Shown one piece after another: positions 43,399 through 53,059 of a stretch of 62,295 nucleotides of DNA. This DNA comes from Terriglobia bacterium (GTDB taxonomy: Bacteria > Acidobacteriota > Terriglobia > Terriglobales > Acidobacteriaceae). Numbering within the stretch: the first letter of the stretch is position 1; each line of letters starts with the position of its first letter. The notes beneath the pieces were generated by a model. It was not told the DNA's origin. It did not search any database and saw only the letters and a list, made by a program, of their open reading frames with translations. Both the position numbers and the translations under genes were made by a program. The DNA is taken from contig JAIQFA010000023.1 in the NCBI GenBank assembly GCA_020073525.1, positions 1-62,295 of the forward strand. Direction: 5' to 3'.

Positions 43399-45855
43399 TC
43401 AGACGAACGAGGCCGGGTTCTGGAGCGTTTTCGGGGACACGGCAGCAAGGATCGGCTCAGTCAACATGCGTTCACTGGGGCTCCAGTCCAGGACCTTGTA
43501 GTACGCCGTTTCGATCGAGTGCGCTATGGCGGGCCAGAGGTACTCGCTCTGGATCCGCTCGCGTTCCAGGGCGGCTGCCCGGCGGCGAAGTCCGGGATCG
43601 TGGACGAGTAACTCAAGCATGCGTTCCAGATCGACTGGGTCGCTACGGTGGAAAGTGAAGCCTGCGCCTTCGACCACCTCATTATTTTCGGGAATATCGC
43701 TGGTCAGCACACAGACGCCGGCCGCCATGGCATCAAGGAGGGCCAAAGACATACCCTCCAGTTCCGAGGGAAGCACGAATAATGCGGCATTGGAGAGAAG
43801 TTCTTCCAGATTGCTTCCACAGATCCAGGGAAGAAAACGGATCTGGTCGGATTCGTGGCGGAGCAGGCTCTTGACGTAGGAATCCGAGTGGCTTGATCCT
43901 CCAGCGAGTACCAGTTTCATGCTGGTGTGGAGGTTTTCGAAGGCATTGATGAGGAGGTGGCAGTTCTTTTCCGGCGAAAACCTGCCCAAAAAAAGGACGT
44001 AGCTGCCCGGGACGAGATCCCACTCGATCAGTTGCCGGGGCAGACGCCGCGGTGCCGGCGTGGCTCCGTTCGGGATGTAGATAGTGTCGCGATTGTACTG
44101 TTGGCGGTAGTGCTGCTGCAGGGTGCGTGACACGACCATGGTGGCATCGGGGATTGAAACAGCAGCGGCTTCTCCCCAGCGCAGTACCCGCGACGCGATC
44201 CTGCCCCATTTGCCGCGCTGCCAGTCGAGGCCTTGCACGGTGACGATTGTCTTCTTGCCGGCAAGGCGTGGAAGAAACGAGAACAGCGCCGGCCCAAGAC
44301 AGTGGTAATGCACGATGTCGTAGTCCGACAGCATCGCGTGCACCGTGCTAAGCAGGGTGTGGACAACCGTTTCGAGGTGTTTGGAACGGATGGTCGGCAG
44401 TCGCCGCACGCGCATACCGTTGTGCGCATTCATCGGAGGAGTGAAATAGGTGCGGCAATAGACCGTGACTTCGTGTCCGCGGCGGGCCAGCTCGTGGCCC
44501 ACCTGCTCGTAATAGGATTCGATGCCGCTGTACTTGGAGACCAAGCCGCGGCCTCCGATGAACGCGACACGAACGCTGCGGCGTCGGTGAGGGTGCTCCG
44601 GCGCAGCGGGAACGGACGCAAGCTTCTTGGAAGATGCGACCCGGTGGTAGAGCGCGAGCAACTTCCCCATGTGTTGTTCGGGGTCGTGATTTGTCTGCAC
44701 GCGCTTGCGAGCTGCGGCACCCATTTCTTGGATCAGATCGGGGCGGTCAAAAAGGAATCCGATGGAGTGGGCGAGCTGATCGCGGTCCCCGTCGGCATAC
44801 AAGAGGCCGGTGACTCCATGTTGGACGATTTCGCGCCGTGAACCCAGATCGGAGGCGATGACCGGCCGTCCCCAGGCATAAGACTCGAGGATCGATTTCC
44901 CCAAGGTCTCGTAGGCGTGGGACGGAAACACGGAAAAGCTGCAGCCGGTGATGAGGTTCTGGAGTTCCTCGCCATGGACCATGCCTGCGAAAAGGACTTG
45001 GTTCAAATTCAATTCTTTCGCCAGCGATTCCAGCCGGGGGCGCTCGGGACCGTCTCCCGCAATGATCAGAGGAATGTGTGGTAGCTGCACCATCGCGCGC
45101 AACAGATCGTAGACACCTTTCTCGGCGGAGAGCCGGCCGAAGTAGAGCAGGTATCCTTCGTCAATGGTGATGTCTTCATCGGCGGGCAGAGTCTGAAAGT
45201 GGGGGAGGACTTCGATGCGCTGCGCAGGCAAACCGCTGGCCACGAGCTTATTGCGCACGAATTCACTGGGAGCCAGGAACATGTCCACGCAGCGTTCATA
45301 CGTTCGCAACCATTTGTGCAGATAGGCTTCGGCGGCGAGAACCATGGCGCTGGAGCGCGGGCCCTTGTAGCAACCTTTGGTGACGACGTTGCGGAACGCA
45401 CCATTCCTGCAATGTTCTGTGCAAGCGCGGCCGTCGGCCACAAAATTGTAGGCAGGGCACAAGATCTTGAAATCGTTCAAGTGGTAAAGCACGGGAACTC
45501 CCTGCCGCTTAAGTTCCCAAAGAATCGAGGGAGACAAGTGGTGGTAGATTCCGCGAACGTGCGCCAGATCGGGTGAAAAATCAGCCAGGCAACTCCGCAT
45601 CGCGCGCCGGGCCGACGGCGAATAGAGTGCGTGGGCCGCCATCCTGACCTTCTTCAGCAAACCGGCGTTTGGATCTTTGAAGTCCACATGCGGAATGCGA
45701 TAGCTGCGGCCGGGGAAAGCCGGAGTCTGGCCATGGTCCATGCTGAACAGAGCGGTTTCCTGTCCGCGCTCATCCATCCGATGGATCAGGTCGAAGAGGT
45801 ACGTTTCCGTGCCGCTAAACGGATAGTCGTATTTGTTGCAATACAGGATGCGCAT
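43399..45855 (-). CDS. tandem GT4-GT4 glycosyltransferase fusion
   Basis: 818 aa, two complete GT-B glycosyltransferases of family GT4 in one chain. Module 1 is about residues 1-385 (MRILYCNKYDYPFSGTETYL, donor site GRPVIASDLGSRREIVQHG). Module 2 is about 405-800 (RVAFIGGRGLVSKYSGIESY, LGRFSPEKNCHLLINAFENL, PSELEGMSLALLDAMAAGV). Together they could add two successive sugars to the lipid-linked repeat unit. The start at 45855 overlaps the upstream GT4 gene by 41 bp, which supports co-translation. Last gene of the exopolysaccharide operon. Confidence 0.88.
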   Translation of the reverse strand: MRILYCNKYDYPFSGTETYLFDLIHRMDERGQETALFSMDHGQTPAFPGRSYRIPHVDFKDPNAGLLKKVRMAAHALYSPSARRAMRSCLADFSPDLAHVRGIYHHLSPSILWELKRQGVPVLYHLNDFKILCPAYNFVADGRACTEHCRNGAFRNVVTKGCYKGPRSSAMVLAAEAYLHKWLRTYERCVDMFLAPSEFVRNKLVASGLPAQRIEVLPHFQTLPADEDITIDEGYLLYFGRLSAEKGVYDLLRAMVQLPHIPLIIAGDGPERPRLESLAKELNLNQVLFAGMVHGEELQNLITGCSFSVFPSHAYETLGKSILESYAWGRPVIASDLGSRREIVQHGVTGLLYADGDRDQLAHSIGFLFDRPDLIQEMGAAARKRVQTNHDPEQHMGKLLALYHRVASSKKLASVPAAPEHPHRRRSVRVAFIGGRGLVSKYSGIESYYEQVGHELARRGHEVTVYCRTYFTPPMNAHNGMRVRRLPTIRSKHLETVVHTLLSTVHAMLSDYDIVHYHCLGPALFSFLPRLAGKKTIVTVQGLDWQRGKWGRIASRVLRWGEAAAVSIPDATMVVSRTLQQHYRQQYNRDTIYIPNGATPAPRRLPRQLIEWDLVPGSYVLFLGRFSPEKNCHLLINAFENLHTSMKLVLAGGSSHSDSYVKSLLRHESDQIRFLPWICGSNLEELLSNAALFVLPSELEGMSLALLDAMAAGVCVLTSDIPENNEVVEGAGFTFHRSDPVDLERMLELLVHDPGLRRRAAALERERIQSEYLWPAIAHSIETAYYKVLDWSPSERMLTEPILAAVSPKTLQNPASFV

Positions 45856-47077
45856 GATCGGCCCCCGGTTGGGCAATACGGGCCAGGAATTCATCCGCAA
45901 AATTGCGGAGATTACGCTGGCGGTTATAGGAAGCGGCAATGCTGGCCGCGGCCGCGCGCTCGATTCCGGCCAGGGAAGCATGGTTGGCCTGAATCCAACG
46001 GACGGCGCTGACGAAATCGGGCAAAGAGCCAGGTTGGTAAAGAAATCCGGTGCGCTGGTGTTCGATTAGTTCGGGAATCCCTGTGATGGCGGGAGCCAGA
46101 ACGAGTTTTTCGTGCGCCATCGCCTCCATCAAGACCACCGGGATCCCTTCGCTCTTGCTAGTCATGACAACGAGATCAGCGTACCGGTAGTACCCGGCGA
46201 GGTCGGTGCGAGGCAGGTGCCCCACCAGGTAAACGTGCTCCTGGAGTTGCAGGGCCACGATCTGCTTCTCGAGAGCTGGGCGTTCCGGCCCCTCGCCGAC
46301 GATCCAGCAGAAAAAATCCAGGCCTTCGTCGCGAAGCACGGCGCAGGCCTGGAGGAGGAAGCTATGATCTTTCACGCGATGGAGGCGCCCGACGCAGAGG
46401 AGACCGAAGCGCCGGCCCGTCGCTGCGGTAACAGGCGTGGTGGTTGGCCAGGGGAGAACGCAATCGACCCCCAGACGCTGCACCATAACTTTCTCCGGGA
46501 GCGTGGACGGGTAATTGCTGAGAATGTACCGGCGGTTGTACTCGGACACCGTTATGCAGAACTGACAAGCGCTCAACTTGGCCGAGAGCAGGTCGGCGCG
46601 CTGTAGCAGATCGGAGCCGTGCAGCGTGAAACTGAAGCTAATGCCCAGCAGGCGGGCGGCGACCAAGGCCATCCATGATGCGAAGTATCCGTGATGAGCG
46701 TGGACATGTTCGACCCGGAACGGTGCCAGTTGTTCTGCGAGTGCGGCGCCCATCAGAGTGTGGCCCAGCGCACGAGCGCGGCGGACCGGCGACACGCCAC
46801 GCACCCAAAGCACGGGGCGCAACAGCTGCCAGAAGCGGCGACGGTCGCAACCGAGCCGGCCTGCAGCTCGTGTCAGTTCATCGTCGGAGAGCGGCTGAAA
46901 ATAGCACGTCTCTTTCCAGAAAGCGCGTTCCGCCAGGCTGAGTTCATTGGGCGAGACGCGTTTCCCACTGCAACAGACTACTTGCACCCCGCGCTGCCGC
47001 AGTTGCGTGATTTCGTCCATCACGTAAGGTTCGAGCGAAGACGGAAACTCGTTGGCGATATAGGCGATGGTAGTCAT
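45815..47077 (-). CDS. GT4 glycosyltransferase
   Basis: 420-aa cytosolic GT-B enzyme. The N-terminal acceptor domain begins TTIAYIANEFPSSLEPYVMD. The C-terminal donor domain carries LLCVGRLHRVKDHSFLLQAC and TSKSEGIPVVLMEAMAHEKL. Predicted to add one sugar to the undecaprenyl-linked exopolysaccharide repeat. It overlaps the preceding ligase/polymerase gene by 4 bp (ATGA) and the following gene by 41 bp. Confidence 0.9.
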   Translation of the reverse strand: MTTIAYIANEFPSSLEPYVMDEITQLRQRGVQVVCCSGKRVSPNELSLAERAFWKETCYFQPLSDDELTRAAGRLGCDRRRFWQLLRPVLWVRGVSPVRRARALGHTLMGAALAEQLAPFRVEHVHAHHGYFASWMALVAARLLGISFSFTLHGSDLLQRADLLSAKLSACQFCITVSEYNRRYILSNYPSTLPEKVMVQRLGVDCVLPWPTTTPVTAATGRRFGLLCVGRLHRVKDHSFLLQACAVLRDEGLDFFCWIVGEGPERPALEKQIVALQLQEHVYLVGHLPRTDLAGYYRYADLVVMTSKSEGIPVVLMEAMAHEKLVLAPAITGIPELIEHQRTGFLYQPGSLPDFVSAVRWIQANHASLAGIERAAAASIAASYNRQRNLRNFADEFLARIAQPGADHAHPVLQQIRLSV

Positions 47078-48354
47078 GCGGCGGCCTCCTCGGAGGCGCA
47101 GAGCATTCCGGCAACGGTGAACACGAGTCCAATGACAAACTGGTACGCCATGTCGACAGAGAAAGCGTTAAAGAGATAGACGCCGAGCACAATCGGCCAG
47201 ACTTTGCGCAAGGAAGCAAGGCCGCCGGATTCAGCGGGCGGCCCACGCCAGGAAAGCCGGAAGAGGTTGAAGAAGAGAATGCCGTACAGGGCCAACCCCG
47301 GCGCGCCGAACTCAACCAGCAAGGCCAGGTAAGTGTTGTGCACATAGAACGTGCGGAGATGGTAGCCCTCCATGCGACGGGCCAGCTCGGCATACATCCC
47401 GCCGGCCAGCCAACCGGTGAACGGGCGCTCCTGAAACATCGCCCATCCGGCGTCGTACACGGCGAGGCGGGCCTCCACCGGACCACGTTCTGCGGTGCGA
47501 TCCCAAAGAGCGGTCTTCAGCGAATGGTCACTGAAGCCGATTGTCATGCCAGCGAGAAGCCCCGCAACCACCAACAAGACGCACACCGTTTGCAGACGGT
47601 GTTCGACCAGGCGGAATCCGAGAACGATGCTGGAGACCGCAAACGAGATCCAGACCGCTCGTGTCATGGTGGCGAGCACGGCTAGGGGGAGGGCCAGCCA
47701 CAGCAACTTGACGACGATCTTGCGCGCTGGTGCGAGCGCGCTGGCAAGTATCCCGAGGATGTTCAACGAAACGCCGTTGGCCACCGCCTGGAGAAATGGG
47801 CCGCGAGCGCGGTCGGGATGAAAACCAAGGCTTTCATCAAGAATGAAGCGCGGGAAGATCAGCGAGCGGGCATCCGCAAGGAAGGCAATCGCAATGAACA
47901 CGAGGTAGGCGAGCGCAAGAACAACGAAAACTTCAAAGTGCCTTCGTTGCGATGCGCCCCGGAAAACGAGCACAGCAATGTGAAACAGTGCAAAAGGGAC
48001 GACGAACTTGCTGGCAACGAGACTCCAGGTTTGTGCGTCGAACGGCTCCTGCAGCGCGCGGAACACGGCGAGTGCCATGAGGCTAAGCATGGGCAGGCTA
48101 AGTCCGGGAAAGAAAGGGATCTTGTCGCGCAGCGCCAAGGTGCGCAGCGCGACGAAGAAGACAAGAATGCCGAAAGCGATGCGGTCGGCATAAAAGGAGA
48201 AAAGGTCTGGTGGCCGAAACAGGAAAACGGTCATCGCAGCGACGTAAAGGATGGAGGGAAAAGCCAGTGCCAGGTGAAGGGGACGAAACAGTAGACCGGC
48301 AGCACCCCAAAGAGGATTGTCGTCACGGTCCCAGGTTAGAACGCGGCTGCTCAT
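47074..48354 (-). CDS. O-antigen polymerase/ligase-family membrane protein
   Basis: 426 aa with about ten to twelve hydrophobic helices and a large periplasmic loop containing GWAMFQERPFTGWLAGGMYA and HNTYLALLVEFGAPGLALYG. This is the Wzy/WaaL pattern (Wzy_C). In this operon it most likely polymerises repeat units (Wzy role); ligase activity cannot be excluded from sequence. 4-bp overlap with the next gene. Confidence 0.85.
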   Translation of the reverse strand: MSSRVLTWDRDDNPLWGAAGLLFRPLHLALAFPSILYVAAMTVFLFRPPDLFSFYADRIAFGILVFFVALRTLALRDKIPFFPGLSLPMLSLMALAVFRALQEPFDAQTWSLVASKFVVPFALFHIAVLVFRGASQRRHFEVFVVLALAYLVFIAIAFLADARSLIFPRFILDESLGFHPDRARGPFLQAVANGVSLNILGILASALAPARKIVVKLLWLALPLAVLATMTRAVWISFAVSSIVLGFRLVEHRLQTVCVLLVVAGLLAGMTIGFSDHSLKTALWDRTAERGPVEARLAVYDAGWAMFQERPFTGWLAGGMYAELARRMEGYHLRTFYVHNTYLALLVEFGAPGLALYGILFFNLFRLSWRGPPAESGGLASLRKVWPIVLGVYLFNAFSVDMAYQFVIGLVFTVAGMLCASEEAAA

Positions 48355-48362
48355 GGCGAGAT

Positions 48363-49943
48363 TCAGGCTCCTTCCGGCGCGAACAGCACGCGAACAGTGC
48401 GTGCCAGAATGAGCAGGTCGAGGCGCAGGGTCCAGGTCTCAATGTAAGTGAGATCGAGATGCATGTTGAGTTCGAACGACGGACAGTCGCGCGCCGTAAT
48501 CTGCCAGAGGCCGGTGATGCCGGGTTTCACGTCAAGGCGGCGGAAATGTTGAAGTTCGTAGTGATTGACTTCGTCGACAGGATGAGGCCGCGGTCCGACC
48601 AGGCTCATCTCTCCGAGCAGCACGTTCCAGAGTTGCGGCAGTTCGTCGAGACTATAACGGCGGATGATGCGACCGACGCGGGTGATTCTGGGGTCGTCGT
48701 CAATTTTGAAAATCGGGCCGTGCCTCTGGTTGCGGTCGCGCAAGTCCTGCTTGAGGTGTTCGGCATTGGTGACCATGGAGCGAAACTTGTGGCAACGGAA
48801 GCGGCGGCCTTTGCGGCCGGTGCGTTCAGCGGAGTAAATGACGGGACCGGGCGAGTCCAGCCGGATGAGCAGGGCGACGAGCGCCATGAGAGGACTGGCC
48901 AGAACAAGACCGATGGCAGCGCCGACTACATCAATGGAACGCTTCAGAAACAAGGCGGCTCCCGGCAAGGGTTCGCGATGGAGTGTGACAATCGGCACTT
49001 CCCCGATGTGGTCAACGCCTGCATCGGGCCACGGACCTCGGGGAAGATCGGGTACGGCAAGAATATCCAGATGGTTACGGAAGGCGACATCGGCAGCTTC
49101 TCGCGCCTGGGCTGGCTGGTGGGGAAGAGCGAGGATGACCTCGTCAATGAATTCGGCGCGAGCGAGCCAGCCCAGGTCTTCAATTCGCCCCAGTACCGTC
49201 GGGGAAAGAGGCCGCTCGTCGTCCAGAAAGCCGCGGACGGTGGTGCGATGGAGGGGATCATCGCGCAGTGCCTGGGCGATGCAAAGGGCGATCGGTCCCC
49301 CGCCTACGATAAGGACATTGCGTGACTCTGTTTCGCGGCTCCGATTTTTCCATGCCACGTATTTCAACCTGCGCCACAACACGAGGCCGGCCAGGCTGCC
49401 GGCAAATGTGGTGAAGGCGGCGAGAAGACTCATCTCGTCCTGCGCAGCGATGAAGACCAGAGCGATCGCGAAAAGAGTCGACCGCGCCAGGGATGGGGCC
49501 GCTCCGGCGGGATTCGGATCCGCAGCGCTTTTGTAGAGTCCCTCCGAGAACGCGAAGAGGGTTACCAGAGCGGCAAAAACTGGCAGGTGTGCCCGTGGCA
49601 GGCCCCAAGCCGGAGAGACAAAGAACGATGCCGCGCCGCACACAGCCGTGACGATGATCAGATCTTGTATTACCAGCTGAACAAGCAAGAATCGATCGCC
49701 GGTAGGTTGGGGGAGAAGCCGTTGAATTGCCGTGCGCGCCTGCGTCCGTCGGGTGGGGGTTTCGCTAATCGCGATGACGGAAGGCTTCGCGCTGGCGGCG
49801 CCTGCCGATGCGGACGTTGTCGGCACGACCCGGAGGCGCGGCGTGGCAGGAATTCCGGGAATCATGCGGGCATACTGCGAGGGGCCGTCTTTGGGTTCGG
49901 TGTCCCACAGCCGGTTTGTGGTCAGTTGGCCCATAAGATTCAC
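48363..49943 (-). CDS. exopolysaccharide polyprenyl glycosylphosphotransferase
   Basis: 526 aa. Starts repeat-unit synthesis by transferring a sugar phosphate to undecaprenyl phosphate (WbaP/WcaJ type). Predicted membrane helices at about residues 90-190, a CoA-binding-like Rossmann segment (NVLIVGGGPIALCIAQAL) at about 205-310, and the C-terminal bacterial sugar transferase domain (KRSIDVVGAAIGLVLASPLM, KFRSMV, LDELPQLWNVLLGEMSLVG). Its start overlaps the upstream gene by 4 bp. Confidence 0.92.
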   Translation of the reverse strand: MNLMGQLTTNRLWDTEPKDGPSQYARMIPGIPATPRLRVVPTTSASAGAASAKPSVIAISETPTRRTQARTAIQRLLPQPTGDRFLLVQLVIQDLIIVTAVCGAASFFVSPAWGLPRAHLPVFAALVTLFAFSEGLYKSAADPNPAGAAPSLARSTLFAIALVFIAAQDEMSLLAAFTTFAGSLAGLVLWRRLKYVAWKNRSRETESRNVLIVGGGPIALCIAQALRDDPLHRTTVRGFLDDERPLSPTVLGRIEDLGWLARAEFIDEVILALPHQPAQAREAADVAFRNHLDILAVPDLPRGPWPDAGVDHIGEVPIVTLHREPLPGAALFLKRSIDVVGAAIGLVLASPLMALVALLIRLDSPGPVIYSAERTGRKGRRFRCHKFRSMVTNAEHLKQDLRDRNQRHGPIFKIDDDPRITRVGRIIRRYSLDELPQLWNVLLGEMSLVGPRPHPVDEVNHYELQHFRRLDVKPGITGLWQITARDCPSFELNMHLDLTYIETWTLRLDLLILARTVRVLFAPEGA

Positions 49944-50632
49944 AGACTCCGGTACAGGCCCTGGGGCACAGGGAAGCGACGTCCCGTGAGCACGGTTCCG
50001 AGCACAGGAACTTGCGCTTTGCTTAGCTGATCTTTCATTTGCGAGGCGACCAAGCGCCTGGTTTTATTGGCGGCAAGCACGAGCACCAAACCGTCCCAGG
50101 TCCGGGCAATGCTCACCGTGAGCCAGGAGACCGGAGCGCACCAAAGAATGGAGAAGTCGAACTCGGTGGTGAGTTCGCGGAGCCGCGACAGGTTCTGATC
50201 GGTCAACCGATGGCCGCCGGCATCCGGCAGCCAGCTCTGGCGAGGAACCATCCACAGACGCGGTGCGATCGGCCAAGTGGCCTCAGCACGGCTGGGGGAG
50301 GTAATTTGCAGTTGCGTCTGCAGAGGTGCCAAGTCGGTGTGGGCATCGATCAGCCCGACATCGTACCGGCCTTCCTCAGCCAGAGCTGTCGCGACTTCGA
50401 GGCATAGAGTCGCAGTCGCCGTCGATGCTTCGATCGGAGCAAACCCGACGTGCCGCACCGGCTTTGACTCATGCCGGAAGAAAAGTTGCTGAACCAGTGC
50501 CTGGATCTGCTCATCATGAACCGAAACCGCCCTGGAAACTGCTTTGCGCGGGGCCGGCTCGCGGATCGCCGTTACCCGCGGCTGCTCCGTGGCGGTTGTC
50601 AGCTTGATAGGAAGCTCACGGAAAGCGTTCAT
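49940..50632 (-). CDS. BY-kinase/CpsD-like protein without a Walker A motif
   Basis: 230 aa. Position and fold suggest the cytoplasmic half of a bacterial tyrosine kinase that partners a Wzz protein. It has a MinD-like core with VGLIDAHTDLAPL where kinases have the Walker A' (LLIDADLR), and DFSILWCAPVSWL in the Walker B place. The P-loop GxxxGxGK(S/T) is replaced by APIEASTATATLCLE, and the C-terminus lacks a tyrosine cluster. ATP hydrolysis is therefore doubtful. The start overlaps the wzz stop (ATGA). Confidence 0.7.
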   Translation of the reverse strand: MNAFRELPIKLTTATEQPRVTAIREPAPRKAVSRAVSVHDEQIQALVQQLFFRHESKPVRHVGFAPIEASTATATLCLEVATALAEEGRYDVGLIDAHTDLAPLQTQLQITSPSRAEATWPIAPRLWMVPRQSWLPDAGGHRLTDQNLSRLRELTTEFDFSILWCAPVSWLTVSIARTWDGLVLVLAANKTRRLVASQMKDQLSKAQVPVLGTVLTGRRFPVPQGLYRSL

Positions 50633-52149
50633 TTGACTACCACCTTGGGTTGGCCGAAGCGAGAGGTAGCAGCGCGGAGAACCGCAGGCTCGGGCACCGG
50701 CAACCACGCCAGCACTGGAACATCCAGCAGGGCGCAGGCTTCGCCGGGAGTGCGAATGGTTGGGTCCAGATACTCGGACGTAAAAGCCATACCGAGGCTG
50801 AACACCACAGCCAGTCCGAAAGCGAGAAGGAAATAGAAGGGCATGGAGTGTAGGGGGAGGGCTGGGGCTACGGGCGGCTCCACGATGGCCACGTTGAGAA
50901 TCCGGCGCTCGTCGAGCGCGTCGCCGATGCGCGCTTCCTCGCGCTTGTGAAGGTAGAGCAGGTAGTTCTCCTCGTCGGCCTTGGCGGCACGCATCAGATT
51001 GGCTTGATCCACGGAGTCGGACTGTAGTTGTTGGGCAGACGCGCGCAGGGATGCGACTTGGGTGGCGGCATGAGATTGCCGCGCCCGCAAGCCCTCCGAT
51101 TGCACCTGCGCCTTCTCCATTTCCATGCGGGCCCACTCGTAGTGGGGATCCTTGTCGGTGGTTTCGTCGCGAACCGGGGTGAGCGCCTCTGCGGCAATCG
51201 AAGCGCGTGTATCCGCGATTTGCTGTTCGACTTCCTGCACCAGCCGGTAGGACGGTTCAAAGCGGCTGCGAAGCTCGGTGCGCTTGAGTTGGAGTTCCAG
51301 CAGGTGCGTCTTCATCTTTTCAAGAACGGCCGGATTATCGGTCCAGTGCTTGAGCGTGACCGACCGGGAAGGAAGCGACTTGAGTTGTTCTTCGAGCGAC
51401 GCAATCCGGCGCTCGGTCTCCACGCGGTCCTGGTCGATCTGGCGGCAGGCCGCGTCCGCTTCGCCCAATTTCTGCAGCGCGATATCGCGTTCCAGCGCTG
51501 CCGAAACGACGCCTCGATCACGAGTGAAACGCACGAGTCCAGCTTCCGACTGTTGCAGTTTCTTTTCGTATTCCGCGGTTTGCTGATCAAAAAACTGGAC
51601 CTCTCCCTGCGGGCGGTGGAGATTCGTGTGCCTTTGCACGTAGAGAGTAGATAGCGCGGAGAGTACGCGGGCCGCCCGTTCCGGATCGGTGTCCTTGTAG
51701 CGGACCTGGATAAGGTTCGACTTCTTCCGAGGTTCGACATCCAAACGGCGCGCCAGTCTGCGAACGGCATGCTCGATTTTGGCGGGACGCTCGGGGTCAG
51801 GGGTATTCGCGGCAACAAGGTTCGCCGCTTTCACAACCTGCTTGAGCAGGTCTTCGTCGCGCAGGAGTTCGACTTCGGAATTGAGTTCTTCTTCCGTAAT
51901 GCCGGGACGGGCGTAGTCCATCGTGCTGGGCGGTTGAGGAGAAACCATCGGCTCGAAGCGTCCCCGCCGCAGCAGAACCTTGAAGTGCGCTTCATATCGC
52001 GCCGAGAAGACTGTGAAGAGCATCGTTGCCAGCAGCACGAGTCCAAAAGACGCAGCCACGAGTCGCGGACGCCGGAATATGGCGGCAGCAAGCTCGCGGG
52101 GAGTCGGAGAAAGAGGGGCGTTCGAGTTTTGGTTCAATTCCGCGGACAT
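50629..52149 (-). CDS. Wzz/GumC-type chain-length determinant
   Basis: 506 aa. Polysaccharide co-polymerase anchored by two transmembrane helices (about residues 30-50 and near 440-460: PFYFLLAFGLAVVFSLGMAF), with a long periplasmic coiled coil between (about 140-400) and a GNVR-like end. It controls chain length and bridges Wzy and Wza. The kinase portion is encoded separately by the next gene. The start at 52149 is preferred over a more upstream in-frame codon. Confidence 0.88.
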   Translation of the reverse strand: MSAELNQNSNAPLSPTPRELAAAIFRRPRLVAASFGLVLLATMLFTVFSARYEAHFKVLLRRGRFEPMVSPQPPSTMDYARPGITEEELNSEVELLRDEDLLKQVVKAANLVAANTPDPERPAKIEHAVRRLARRLDVEPRKKSNLIQVRYKDTDPERAARVLSALSTLYVQRHTNLHRPQGEVQFFDQQTAEYEKKLQQSEAGLVRFTRDRGVVSAALERDIALQKLGEADAACRQIDQDRVETERRIASLEEQLKSLPSRSVTLKHWTDNPAVLEKMKTHLLELQLKRTELRSRFEPSYRLVQEVEQQIADTRASIAAEALTPVRDETTDKDPHYEWARMEMEKAQVQSEGLRARQSHAATQVASLRASAQQLQSDSVDQANLMRAAKADEENYLLYLHKREEARIGDALDERRILNVAIVEPPVAPALPLHSMPFYFLLAFGLAVVFSLGMAFTSEYLDPTIRTPGEACALLDVPVLAWLPVPEPAVLRAATSRFGQPKVVVK

Positions 52150-52237
52150 GGCCGTATACCAGGCCGACTGCACGGGTGAGCTCTAGGGGGGGCCGGCCGG
52201 AGGCTTAATTCAGAGAACGCTGCGCCACTCCTTTCCC

Positions 52238-53059
52238 CTAGAACTGCAGGGGGTTCATGTACCAGCTCATGGAGTTGGTCGGAACATATTTGCGAATCTT
52301 TGAAACTCGGCTTTGTGGCACAAAGATAAAATCGCCGGGCTTGAGGTGGAGATCTTCGCGGAGATTGCGAGAACCCAGCATCTTCTTCAGGTCAATCACG
52401 TGGCTTTCGGCCACGTTTGCTGAAATTCGGCGAAACAGAACCACTTGCGAATGGCGCGCTTGCTGCGTAAGACCACCGGCAATCGCCACCGCCTCGTTTA
52501 TGGTCAGATCCCCGCGTAGCTCATACTTTCCGGGCCGCCCCACCTCGCCGGAAGCGAGGAAGTAAGGCTTATCAAAATCCTTTAAGGTGACGGTAATCTC
52601 GGGTTCGTGCAGAAAGCCGCGGTAGGCAGTGGCAAGCGCCTGCTGCATCTCGGGGATTGTGAGTCCCTCCGCTAACAGTGTGCCCGCGCCCTTCAGAGCC
52701 ACGAAGCCATCGGGCTGCACCGTCAGCGTCTGATTGAAGTCCGGAGAAAAAGTGAAATTCACCTCTACAGTGTCCAATTTGGAAAGCCGATAAAGCGGGT
52801 GGCGTTGCCCTCCGAATGCAGGATCTCCCAACTCACCCGCTTTTCCGGGCTGTGTGGTTGCCCCGTTCGCGGAACCGCCCGTGCCATACCGCTCCAGGCT
52901 CTGCGAGCTCTCCGCCGCTGCGAACTTGCCGGCAGGCGGAGCAGAGGACCCAGGCGGCGCAGGCGACGGTACCGTTTCCTGAGCGGAGGTAACCACGGCG
53001 AGCTGCAGGATGAGCACGCCCGCAGCTCCCAAAACTACGTGTTTAACCAACGAATGCAT
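52238..53059 (-). CDS. polysaccharide export outer-membrane protein (Wza-like)
   Basis: 273 aa. Signal peptide (HVVLGAAGVLILQLAVVTSA), an Ala/Pro/Gly-rich linker, then Poly_export (about residues 85-170: LYRLSKLDTVEVNFTFSPDF) and SLBB (about 175-250: LASGEVGRPGKYELRGDLTI NEAVAIAGG in two segments) domains. Forms the outer-membrane exit channel. The lipobox cysteine of classical Wza is not seen. First gene of the leftward operon, 88 bp before wzz. Confidence 0.9.
   Translation of the reverse strand: MHSLVKHVVLGAAGVLILQLAVVTSAQETVPSPAPPGSSAPPAGKFAAAESSQSLERYGTGGSANGATTQPGKAGELGDPAFGGQRHPLYRLSKLDTVEVNFTFSPDFNQTLTVQPDGFVALKGAGTLLAEGLTIPEMQQALATAYRGFLHEPEITVTLKDFDKPYFLASGEVGRPGKYELRGDLTINEAVAIAGGLTQQARHSQVVLFRRISANVAESHVIDLKKMLGSRNLREDLHLKPGDFIFVPQSRVSKIRKYVPTNSMSWYMNPLQF

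Noticed and set aside
50633..51136. Upstream extension of the BY-kinase-like frame
   Set aside because: It overlaps wzz in another frame and has no kinase features; the ATG at 50632 overlaps the wzz stop in the usual ATGA manner.
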